DNA of 16,702 nt from an uncultured bacterium (GTDB taxonomy: Bacteria > Planctomycetota > Phycisphaerae > Phycisphaerales > SM1A02), in NCBI GenBank assembly GCA_903861235.1, contig CAIOTP010000331.1, positions 1 through 16,702 on the forward strand. The letters are read 5' to 3'. The translations under genes were made by a program, and so were the position numbers. The notes below the pieces were generated by a model. That model worked only from the letters and a program-made list of their open reading frames with translations. It made no database searches and was not told the origin of the DNA. This document shows, piece by piece, positions 1 to 6,575 of the stretch. Every line of letters begins with the position of its first letter. Position 1 is the first letter of the stretch.

Positions 1-635
1 AGGAGGTGACCGACTTCAAGCGGAACGTGCCGGCGCATGTGCTGGCCAGCAGCAACGACCAGGATGTGGAGCGACACACGGCGCTGGGCATCCTGGCCAT
101 CGAGCGTGCCAAGCGCATGGTGGAAGCCGGCAAGGACGTGGTGGTGCTGCTGGATTCGCTCACCCGCCTGGGCCGGGCCTTCAACAACAACCGCAAGTTC
201 GCCAGCGGCGGCCGCACCATGAGCGGCGGACTGGACAACCGGGCGCTGGAAGTGCCCAAGCAGCTCTTCGGCGCAGCCCGGCGCTGCGAGGAGGGCGGGT
301 CGCTCACCATCATCGCCACCTGCCTGGTGGACACCGGCAGCCGAGCCGACCAGATCATCTTCGAGGAATTCAAGGGCACCGGCAACATGGAGCTGATCCT
401 GGACCGCACCATCAGCGAAAAGCGGATCTTCCCGGCCATCAACCTGGCCGCCAGCGGCACCCGCAAGGAACATCTGATGCTGGGCGAGAAGGAACTCAAG
501 ACGGTGACCGCCCTTCGGCGCCGGCTGCTCAGTCTGCCGCCTCATGTGCAGGTGGAGCAGCTCCTCGCCGCCCTGAAGCGGTACGCCACCAACGAGAGCA
601 TGGTCGGTGGCCCGCAGGCCGCCGCCGCCGGCTGA
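1..635 (+). CDS. rho: Transcription termination factor Rho, C-terminal part (5' truncated)
   Basis: Partial gene: the frame is open from base 3 and the start lies outside the window. Rho is a hexameric RNA-dependent ATPase/helicase that terminates transcription in the cytoplasm. About 210 residues of the motor domain are visible. They include the Walker B stretch DVVVLLDSLTRLGRAFN, the GGLDNRALEVPKQLFGAAR segment with the Q-loop, GGSLTIIATCLVDTGSR, the strongly conserved EEFKGTGNMEL and the ISEKRIFPAI segment. The N-terminal RNA-binding domain and Walker A are not in the window. The protein ends in a short Ala/Gly-rich tail (GGPQAAAAG). The next gene begins 48 bp downstream and appears to have its own promoter. 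Family identification is secure. Confidence 0.97.
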   Translation, partial: EVTDFKRNVPAHVLASSNDQDVERHTALGILAIERAKRMVEAGKDVVVLLDSLTRLGRAFNNNRKFASGGRTMSGGLDNRALEVPKQLFGAARRCEEGGSLTIIATCLVDTGSRADQIIFEEFKGTGNMELILDRTISEKRIFPAINLAASGTRKEHLMLGEKELKTVTALRRRLLSLPPHVQVEQLLAALKRYATNESMVGGPQAAAAG

Positions 636-636
636 C

Positions 637-658
637 CCGCCCACGGGCTCGCGGGCGG
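637..658 (+). terminator. GC-rich hairpin just after rho stop
   Basis: CCGCCC at 637-642 pairs with GGGCGG at 653-658 around a 10-nt loop, directly after the rho TGA. There is no T-tract, so this is at best a processing or weak termination structure. It lies close to where a -35 box for the next gene would be. Confidence 0.35.
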
Positions 659-671
659 TCCCCGGCTCCGT

Positions 672-683
672 TACCCTCCGCGC
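672..683 (+). promoter_or_regulatory. Candidate leaderless promoter -10 for the first MCE gene
   Basis: TACCCT at 672-677 is followed by only six bases (ccgcgc) before the ATG at 684. RNA synthesis normally begins about 7 nt after the -10 box, so the transcript would start at or next to the start codon. No Shine-Dalgarno sequence is present. No convincing -35 box was found. Confidence 0.5.
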
Positions 684-1943
684 ATGGCTGAATCCAACGC
701 CCTCAATGGCATCCGCGCGGGCATCTTCGTGGCCACCGCCGTGGTGCTGGCGCTCGCCGTGACCTTCGTCCTGATGAAGGTCAATCCCTTCGAGTCCCGC
801 AACAGGTTCGCCGTCGACTTCACCACCGCCGACGGGGTGGCGGGCCTCAACAAGGGCAGCGACGTGCGTGTGGGCGGCGTGGTCACCGGCCGCGTGATCG
901 AACTGGAGCCCATCATCGACGAGTCCGCACAGCGGCTCGACGGCATCCGGGTGCACATCGAGCTGAGCGCCGAGGTTCCGCTCTACTGGGCCGCGGACAA
1001 TCCCCAGCGGGCCAAGGTGGTCCGTGTGCCCAGCCTGCTGGGCAACACCGCGTCGGTGAACTTCATCAGCGTGGGCAACCCGCCCTGCCCGCGGCTCGAG
1101 CCCGGTGGTGCCATGAGGGCCATCGAGGGCACAGGCATGCTGGCCTCGCTGGTGGGCCCGGAGAACTCGGAGAAGGTGCGACAGACGCTGTCCGACGTGG
1201 CCGAGATGGTGCACTGGGCCCGCGGCCAGCTGCCCGAGGACTATCGCACCAAGGTGGTGCCGGTGCTGGACAACCTGAACACCATGATCGCCGCCCTGAA
1301 CAAGGACTACGGCGAGTGGCGCGTCCCCATCGGCAACACCATCACGCAGGCCTCGTCGGCCGTGAAGCAGGCCAACGACCTGCTGACCGACAACAAGGGC
1401 AGGATCAACGCCGCGGTCGCCGACGCGGCCGCCACGCTCGACAACACCAAGGCCATCACGGCCGACCTGCGTCAGAAGAGCATGCCGGCGCTGCAGCGGC
1501 TGCTGGACAAGGGCGCCAACGCGGCGGACACGCTGGCGGACAGCCTGGACCAGGTCGAGCGCGAGCTCGCGTCCGACCTGCCCGCGATGCGCCTCTTCCT
1601 TTCGGACGCCCGCGAGATGGCCAGCCAGCTCAAGCTGGCCGCGGTGGAGGTGCGGCACAGCCCGTGGAAGCTGCTCTACCAGCCCAAGCCGGGCGAAGTG
1701 GCGCACGAGAATCTCTACGGCGCCGCCCGCAGCTTCGCCACCGCCACCGAGGACCTCCGCGCGGCCAGCGCAAGCCTGCAGCAGGCGGTCTCGCAGATGC
1801 CCGACCAGTTCCGGGACGACCCCAAGTTCCGCGACCAACTCCAGGGCCAGGTGGCCGAGGCGCTGGCCCGGTACGAAGCGGCGCAGCGGCGGCTCGCCGA
1901 CGTGCTGGACGCCCCCGCCTCCGAAGGCGGCGAGGGCCGCTAG
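684..1943 (+). CDS. MCE/MlaD-family lipid-transport protein, membrane-anchored
   Basis: MCE proteins bind lipids in the periplasm and usually serve as the substrate-binding part of Mla-type ABC transporters moving phospholipids between membranes. This 419-residue protein has a short cytoplasmic N-terminus and one membrane span (about 12-31). The MCE domain follows (about 42-131), recognisable from GVAGLNKGSDVRVGGVVTGRV and the later LLGNTASVNFISVG. The remaining ~280 residues are Ala/Gln/Leu-rich and look largely helical or coiled-coil, as in MCE proteins that form long tubes. A second MCE gene begins 12 bp downstream, so the two probably work as a pair. No MlaE permease or MlaF ATPase lies in the window. 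The ATG at 684 fits both the membrane anchor and the -10 box just upstream. Exact substrate unknown. Confidence 0.88.
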   Translation: MAESNALNGIRAGIFVATAVVLALAVTFVLMKVNPFESRNRFAVDFTTADGVAGLNKGSDVRVGGVVTGRVIELEPIIDESAQRLDGIRVHIELSAEVPLYWAADNPQRAKVVRVPSLLGNTASVNFISVGNPPCPRLEPGGAMRAIEGTGMLASLVGPENSEKVRQTLSDVAEMVHWARGQLPEDYRTKVVPVLDNLNTMIAALNKDYGEWRVPIGNTITQASSAVKQANDLLTDNKGRINAAVADAAATLDNTKAITADLRQKSMPALQRLLDKGANAADTLADSLDQVERELASDLPAMRLFLSDAREMASQLKLAAVEVRHSPWKLLYQPKPGEVAHENLYGAARSFATATEDLRAASASLQQAVSQMPDQFRDDPKFRDQLQGQVAEALARYEAAQRRLADVLDAPASEGGEGR

Positions 1944-1955
1944 GAACGCCGTCCG

Positions 1956-3251
1956 TTGCCCTCCCACGCTCCCAACCCGCTGCGCGAGGCCCGGGTCGGG
2001 CTGCTGACCCTGTGCCTGATCCTGGGGGCGACCGCCACGTGCATCGTGCTCTCGAGCGTGAGATGGCAGCCTCGCGAGAAGTACCAGCTTGCCTTCCGCG
2101 TGAATCAGGACGCCACCGGCATCGAGGTGGGCACGCCCGTCCGCATGGGAGGCATCCCATGGGGCGAGGTGACCCGCGTCTCGCGCGGCGAGATTCCCGC
2201 CGAGGGCACGCTCACCGCCCTCGCGGAACCCGGCGCCGTGGGCAAGTCGCGCGGCACGCTGGTGGAGTTCGAACTGGACTCGCGGCTGGAGCTCTGGCCC
2301 GACGCCAAGGTCACGAGAGTGGCGACCATTCTGGGCGGCGACGTGCATCTGGTGGTGGTCGACACCGGACTCACCCGAGGCTCCATGGCTTCGCTGGCCC
2401 TCAAGACCCGTGAAACGCTCGGCCAGCGCGAGATCCTGCTGGCCTGGGAGGGCAGCACGACCGTGCCCTCGCTGGTCGGCACGCGACTGGCGAGCCGGCT
2501 GGCGCAGCTGCCCGACGACTGGAACGCCCTCGAGCAGTTCTTCGGCGGCCAGATGCAGGAGTCGTTGGCCAGGAAGCGCGACACGCTCACCGGGGCATTC
2601 ACCTCGCTCCGCGACCGCACACGCGCCGACCTGAAGGTGTGGGAGCCGGCGCTGGAGCGACTTCAGGCCGACTTCGGCCCGATCCGCGAGGAACTCTCCG
2701 GTCCCGGGGGCGCGGCGGCCATGGTGGAGAACGGCTGGAAGTCCATGCGTCCCGACATGGACGCCATCGAGAGGGATTTCGGCGACCTTCGCGCTCGCCT
2801 CGAGAAGGACACCGAACCCCGCCTGCTCGCCCTGGCCGATCGTGCCGCGGCGGAATGGGCCCGCACCCAGGCGGTCTGGTCGCGCCTGGTCGAATCCGGT
2901 CGCGACGCCGTCGATGCCTACGGCTCGTTCATGGCTGACAGCAGCCTGATGGCGGGCCAGCTCTCGCACGCCATGGACGACGGGATCACCCTGCTCGTGA
3001 AGTTGCTGCTGGGCAAGCCCGGCGAGGACGGCATGACCCGCCTGCAGCGTTTCGAGGCGGCCAGCCGACTCGCGGTGGCGCTGGGCGATCTCCGCACGGC
3101 CAACGACGCCCTGCAGTCGCTCGCCGACGGCACCGAGAGCGTGGACCCGGCCATGGCCACCCGCCTTCGCCAGGCGGCCGCTCGGGCGGTGGAGCGGTTC
3201 CGCACCGCCATCGACCGGCTGAACCAGCTCTGGCAGCAGCCCGCGCGATGA
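1956..3251 (+). CDS. Second MCE/MlaD-family protein, membrane-anchored
   Basis: A 431-residue protein with the same layout as its upstream neighbour: membrane span at about 14-34, MCE domain at about 42-137 (ATGIEVGTPVRMGGIPWGEV and TRVATILGGDVHLVVV), then ~290 residues of mostly helical, charged sequence containing WEPALERLQADFGPIREEL and ERDFGDLRARLEKD. The MCE domain has an extra loop around residues 80-100. The start is a TTG at 1956, 12 bp after the previous stop. It is chosen because it gives a proper N-terminus to the membrane span and no ATG/GTG alternative precedes the anchor; no ribosome-binding site is evident. The stop overlaps the next start (ATGA at 3248-3251), indicating translational coupling. 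Likely a partner of the first MCE protein in lipid transport (inference). Confidence 0.83.
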   Translation: MPSHAPNPLREARVGLLTLCLILGATATCIVLSSVRWQPREKYQLAFRVNQDATGIEVGTPVRMGGIPWGEVTRVSRGEIPAEGTLTALAEPGAVGKSRGTLVEFELDSRLELWPDAKVTRVATILGGDVHLVVVDTGLTRGSMASLALKTRETLGQREILLAWEGSTTVPSLVGTRLASRLAQLPDDWNALEQFFGGQMQESLARKRDTLTGAFTSLRDRTRADLKVWEPALERLQADFGPIREELSGPGGAAAMVENGWKSMRPDMDAIERDFGDLRARLEKDTEPRLLALADRAAAEWARTQAVWSRLVESGRDAVDAYGSFMADSSLMAGQLSHAMDDGITLLVKLLLGKPGEDGMTRLQRFEAASRLAVALGDLRTANDALQSLADGTESVDPAMATRLRQAAARAVERFRTAIDRLNQLWQQPAR

Positions 3252-4072
3252 GCGGGCTCCGGGGCGATGATCCCACGATCGCGCCCTATCGCGATGTGCG
3301 GGATGCGGATCTGCGTGGCGAACACGGCCTGTTCCTGGTGGAGAGCGCGCGGTGCGTGGCTCGATTCCTTCGTGCCTGCCGGACCGGGGCGTTCCAGGCC
3401 GTCAGCGTGCTCGCCGATCCTCGGCACCTGCCGTCGATCGGGCCCGCCGCCGCCGCCGTGCAGTGCCCGGTGATCGAGGCGCCGCTGCAGGAGATCGCCG
3501 CATGGAGCGGCTACCGCTTCCACCACGGTGCGCTGGCGCTGGGCCGACACACCGCCGGGCTGCCGCTGCCCGATCTGCTGGCCGCCCAGCCACCCCGGGC
3601 CACCCTGGTGGTGGCCGACGGCGTGGTGCATGTGGACAACATGGGCTCGCTCTTCCGCAACGCGGCGTGTCTGGGAGCCACCGGCGTGCTGCTGGGGCCG
3701 GGCTGCGCGGATCCGCTGGGGCGCAAGGCCGTCCGCATCAGCATGGGCCGGGTCTTCGGCGTGCCCTGGGGTTGCACGCCGGACCTGCCGACCGCCCTCG
3801 ACCAGGCTCGAGCGGCGGGGTTCCACCTGACCGCGGTGGAGCAGTCCCCCACGGCGACCCCCCTGCACCGGTGGACACCGGCCCCGCGAGCGGCGCTGCT
3901 GCTGGGTGCCGAAGGCCGCGGCCTCGATCCCGCTCTGCTGGCCACCTGTGACGCCTGCGTGGAGAGTCCCTCCGCGCCCGACCCGCTGGCCGGCGAAGGC
4001 GACGGACCCCCGAGCCTGAACGTGGCCACCGCGCTAGCGGTCGTCCTGGGCGAACTGGGCCGCCATCGCTGA
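3248..4072 (+). CDS. SpoU/TrmH-family RNA 2'-O-methyltransferase
   Basis: A SPOUT-class enzyme expected to transfer a methyl group from S-adenosylmethionine to a ribose 2'-OH in rRNA or tRNA; the target base cannot be told from sequence. The three family motifs are present: motif 1 around residues 130-137 (DNMGSLFR, with the conserved N and R), motif 2 around 217-226 (LLLGAEGRGL) and motif 3 around 256-261 (SLNVAT). The N-terminal ~110 residues resemble the substrate-binding domain (GEHGLFLVESARCVARFL). A Pro/Gly-rich insert of about 15 residues (241-255) separates the usual pre-motif-3 segment from SLNVAT. The ATG overlaps the TGA of the upstream MCE gene by 4 bp. The last 39 bp overlap the 3' end of murA on the other strand. 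Confidence 0.88.
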   Translation: MSGLRGDDPTIAPYRDVRDADLRGEHGLFLVESARCVARFLRACRTGAFQAVSVLADPRHLPSIGPAAAAVQCPVIEAPLQEIAAWSGYRFHHGALALGRHTAGLPLPDLLAAQPPRATLVVADGVVHVDNMGSLFRNAACLGATGVLLGPGCADPLGRKAVRISMGRVFGVPWGCTPDLPTALDQARAAGFHLTAVEQSPTATPLHRWTPAPRAALLLGAEGRGLDPALLATCDACVESPSAPDPLAGEGDGPPSLNVATALAVVLGELGRHR

Positions 4073-5395
4073 CGCGCCGGCGCCGCGAAGTTCGCCCTCG
4101 GCGGGCGCGGGCTTCTCCTCGCGCAGACGCTCCACACGGGCTCCAAGCGCGTTCAGCGTCTCCTCCATGCGGTGGTACCCGCGATCCAGGTGGTACACGC
4201 GGTTCACCACGGTCTCGCCCTCGGCCGCCAGTCCGGCCAGCACCAGGCTGGCGCTGGCACGAAGGTCGCTCGCCATGACCGGCGCCCCGTAGAGCTTGCC
4301 GCCGCCGGCCACCACGACGGTGGGACCCTGCCGGTACAGCTGGGCGCCCATCCGCATGAGCTCGGCCACATGCAGGAATCGCTCGGGATAGATCTTCTCG
4401 GTGATCACGCTGTTGCCCTCGGCCATGCACACCAGCGCCATGAGCTGGGCCTGCAGGTCGGTGGGGAAGCCGGGGTGCGGCTGCGTGGTGATGGTGGTCG
4501 GGCGAAGGTTCCGCTCGCTGGTCACCCGCACCGTGCAACGCATGGGATCGTCGCCTGCGACGCGGTCCACATGCACGCCGATCTCACGGAAGTGCTGGAT
4601 GGTGGCCAGCAGCGCGTCGTAGGGGAAGTCGTCGAGCGTCACGTCGCCGTTGGTCATGGCGGCTGCGGCGGCATAGGTGCCGGCCACGATGCGGTCCGGC
4701 ATGACCACATGGCTCACGCCACCCAGCTCGTCCACGCCATCCACCACCAGGCGTGGGCTGCCCGCGCCCTGGATCCGGGCGCCCATGGCGTTGAGCATGT
4801 TCGCCAGCTCGACCAGCTCCGGCTCGCACGCCGCGCACTCGATCACGGTGCGCCCCTCGGCCAGCACGGCGGCGCTGAGCACGTTCGCGGTGCCCAGCAC
4901 GGTGCTTCCGAAGGGGCCTCCCAGGAAGATGGTCCCGCCCTTCAGGCGGTCGGCGGTGGCGATGATGTCGCCGCCCTTGAGCTCGATCTTGGCGCCCAGG
5001 CCCTCCAGCCCCCGCAGGTGCAGGTCCACCGGACGGTGACCGAAGGCACAGCCGCCCGGCATGCTCACCACGGCGCGCTTGCGACGGGCCAGCATGGGTC
5101 CGAGCACGCAGATGCTCGCCCGCATGGTGCGCACGATGTCGTAGCGGGCGTGCACGCTGGCGGGGTCCACGCTCCGCATGGAGATGCCGCCGGGCACGGT
5201 GCGCGTCTCCACCCCCAGCTCGTTCAGCAGCCGGCCCATGTTGGCGATGTCCGCCAACGGCTTGATGTTGTGCAGGGTGACGGGCTGGTCGGTCAGCAGG
5301 CTGGCCGCCATGAGCGGCAGGGCGGCGTTCTTGGCTCCCTCGATCCTGACGCGTCCCGAGAGCCGGCGGCCACCTTCGATGCGGAAGAAATCCAT
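4034..5395 (-). CDS. murA: UDP-N-acetylglucosamine 1-carboxyvinyltransferase
   Basis: Catalyses the first committed step of peptidoglycan synthesis in the cytoplasm: transfer of enolpyruvate from PEP to UDP-GlcNAc. With the start at 5395 the protein has 453 residues and begins MDFFRIEGG, as in the family. K22-N23 (GAKNAALP), catalytic Cys116 in PGGCAFGHRPVDLH, D313 in HPGFPTDLQAQ, the DLRASASLVLAGL motif and YHLDRGYHRMEETLNALGA are all visible. The Cys form is the usual one, not the Asp variant. Beyond the family end there is an extra, low-complexity tail of ~27 residues that runs into the antisense overlap with the methyltransferase gene (4034-4072). An in-frame ATG at 5467 exists, but it adds 24 non-family residues. 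AAGGA lies 13 nt before the chosen ATG. Its upstream region shares a block with that of ftsW. Confidence 0.96.
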   Translation of the reverse strand: MDFFRIEGGRRLSGRVRIEGAKNAALPLMAASLLTDQPVTLHNIKPLADIANMGRLLNELGVETRTVPGGISMRSVDPASVHARYDIVRTMRASICVLGPMLARRKRAVVSMPGGCAFGHRPVDLHLRGLEGLGAKIELKGGDIIATADRLKGGTIFLGGPFGSTVLGTANVLSAAVLAEGRTVIECAACEPELVELANMLNAMGARIQGAGSPRLVVDGVDELGGVSHVVMPDRIVAGTYAAAAAMTNGDVTLDDFPYDALLATIQHFREIGVHVDRVAGDDPMRCTVRVTSERNLRPTTITTQPHPGFPTDLQAQLMALVCMAEGNSVITEKIYPERFLHVAELMRMGAQLYRQGPTVVVAGGGKLYGAPVMASDLRASASLVLAGLAAEGETVVNRVYHLDRGYHRMEETLNALGARVERLREEKPAPAEGELRGAGASAMAAQFAQDDR

Positions 5396-5402
5396 GGTGC
5401 GA

Positions 5403-5410
5403 ATCGTTTC
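5403..5410 (-). promoter_or_regulatory. 8-mer GAAACGAT upstream of murA, also upstream of ftsW
   Basis: Read in the murA direction, GAAACGAT ends 7 nt before the start codon. The same 8-mer ends 3 nt before the ftsW ATG (13621-13628). It is not Shine-Dalgarno-like by itself, though in murA it is preceded by AAG to give AAGGA. It could be part of a translational or operator element together with the larger shared block. Confidence 0.4.
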
Positions 5411-5438
5411 CTTCAGGGGCTGGTGGAGGATTCCCTTC

Positions 5439-5472
5439 CATCGGCCAGCCATGTCCGCGGGCGACACAATCG
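5439..5472 (-). promoter_or_regulatory. 34-nt block shared with the ftsW-miaB intergenic region (copy 1)
   Basis: In the murA direction the block holds CGATTKTGYCG, five bases, then GGACATGGCTGGCCGATG. The ftsW upstream region has the same elements in the same order and orientation at 13628-13661, also 34 nt long: 9 of 11 bases match in the first element and 16 match in the second, with one substitution and one single-base gap. Most likely an operator or 5'-leader element common to murA and ftsW; it may also act on the divergent genes. Confidence 0.6.
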
Positions 5473-5489
5473 CGGGACGCTCCTACGAT
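5461..5489 (+). promoter_or_regulatory. Candidate sigma70-type leaderless promoter of the FNR gene
   Basis: GCGACA (5461-5466, four of six matching TTGACA), a 17-bp spacer, then TACGAT (5484-5489). Seven bases later comes the GTG start at 5497, so the transcript would be leaderless. On the other strand the same bases read TATCGT (5490-5485), a possible -10 for murA. Confidence 0.55.
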
Positions 5490-5496
5490 ACCGACC

Positions 5497-6513
5497 GTGA
5501 GCACCGTCGTTGAACTCGCGGGCGAGCCCCGCCTGCCGGAAGTGAAGATGCACCTCGTCCCCCCCACCGCCCCCGCCCAGGGATCGGTGGTCAGCAACCA
5601 GCTCTGCATGAAGGGCCGCTCGGCCAGCTTCGTGCGGCATGTCTGCATCGACGTGGGCTCCACGGCCCTGGCAGGCAACTTCCGGGCCGGCCAGAGTTTC
5701 GGCGTGGTGCCCCCGGGCGTGGACGCCCATGGCAAGCCCCACAAGGTCCGGCTCTACTCGATCGCCAGCCCCAGCTGGGGGGAGGATGGTCACGGCCGTG
5801 TCCTGGCCACCACACCCAAGCGCCTCGTCGCCGAGCGGAGCCCCCAGAAGCCGGGCGACGACCCCCACGAACACGGCCTCTTCCTGGGCCTCTGCAGCAA
5901 CTACGTGTGCGACCTCAAACCCGGTGATCCGGTGGCGGTCACCGGTCCGGCCGGCAAGCGGTTCCTGCTGCCCGAGGATCCCTCGCAGCACGACTACCTC
6001 TTCCTGGCCACCGGCACCGGCATCGCCCCGTTCCGTGGCATGCTCATGGAGCTGCTGCAGGGCCCGCCCGAGGGCAGCCCCTGGCAGGCCAGGTGGAAGC
6101 GCTGCGAGAGCCGTGTCGAGCTGGTCATGGGCAGCCCCTACACCACCGACCTGCTCTACGACGACCTGCTGCGCGACCTGGCCGCGAAGAACCCGAACTT
6201 CCACTACCACCCCGTGATCAGCCGCGAGACGCGGACCGACGGTGGCCGCGGCGAATACGCCCACCAGTTCATCGAGCGTCGCCTGGGCGACCGCTTCGAC
6301 GCCATGCTCCGCAATCCCCGCACCCTGATCTATGTCTGCGGCCTGGCCGGCATGCAGATGGGACTCTTCCGCATGCTCGGCGAGAAGGGCCTCTCCGCGG
6401 GCTACCTGACGGTGGACGAGCAGATCGCCTCGGTGCCCCCGAAGGAGTGGACCGACGAGCATCTGAAGCGACGCGTGCGTCCCACGCATCGCTGCATGAT
6501 CGAGGTCTACTGA
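5497..6513 (+). CDS. Plant-type ferredoxin/flavodoxin-NADP+ reductase
   Basis: An FAD enzyme exchanging electrons between NADP(H) and a ferredoxin or flavodoxin. The 338-residue sequence matches the plastid-type class: FAD-binding RLYSIAS at 85-91, GLCSNYVCDLKPGD at 131-144, NADP-binding GTGIAPFR at 173-180, SRE at 242-244, YVCGLAGMQMG at 279-289, and a C-terminal ...EVY whose last Tyr in known FNRs stacks on the flavin. No membrane span or signal peptide is seen. No ferredoxin gene is in the window, so the electron partner is unknown; supply of reduced ferredoxin to biosynthesis is a guess. The GTG start at 5497 is supported by a well-placed promoter directly upstream and the absence of a better alternative. 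A related possibility is a BoxA-like reductase, but the ferredoxin domain of BoxA is lacking. Confidence 0.9.
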   Translation: MSTVVELAGEPRLPEVKMHLVPPTAPAQGSVVSNQLCMKGRSASFVRHVCIDVGSTALAGNFRAGQSFGVVPPGVDAHGKPHKVRLYSIASPSWGEDGHGRVLATTPKRLVAERSPQKPGDDPHEHGLFLGLCSNYVCDLKPGDPVAVTGPAGKRFLLPEDPSQHDYLFLATGTGIAPFRGMLMELLQGPPEGSPWQARWKRCESRVELVMGSPYTTDLLYDDLLRDLAAKNPNFHYHPVISRETRTDGGRGEYAHQFIERRLGDRFDAMLRNPRTLIYVCGLAGMQMGLFRMLGEKGLSAGYLTVDEQIASVPPKEWTDEHLKRRVRPTHRCMIEVY

Positions 6514-6529
6514 GCGCCCGCGTGGGCGC
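6514..6529 (+). terminator. Hairpin immediately after the FNR stop codon
   Basis: GCGCCC (6514-6519), loop gcgt, GGGCGC (6524-6529): a perfect 6-bp GC stem starting at the base after TGA. No T-run follows, so termination strength is uncertain. Confidence 0.4.
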
Positions 6530-6563
6530 CTGATCCGCATTTCGCCGCGGAGCACGACCCTCC

Positions 6564-6575
6564 TATCCTGTGCCC
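6564..6575 (+). promoter_or_regulatory. Candidate leaderless promoter -10 for the TPR gene
   Basis: TATCCT at 6564-6569, six bases, then GTG at 6576. A weak -35 candidate TTCGCC (6541-6546) lies at 17-bp spacing. This arrangement favours the GTG at 6576 over the one at 6570, which directly abuts the -10 box. Confidence 0.5.

Noticed and set aside
5396..5467. Longer murA start at 5467
   Set aside because: It would add 24 residues not found in MurA and would place the shared regulatory block inside the coding region; MDFFRIEGG at 5395 matches the family N-terminus.
4172..5500. Long open frame of 442 codons on the plus strand opposite murA
   Set aside because: It is rich in His, Gln, Gly and Ala with no recognisable motif and is the antisense shadow of a clearly identified murA in GC-rich DNA.
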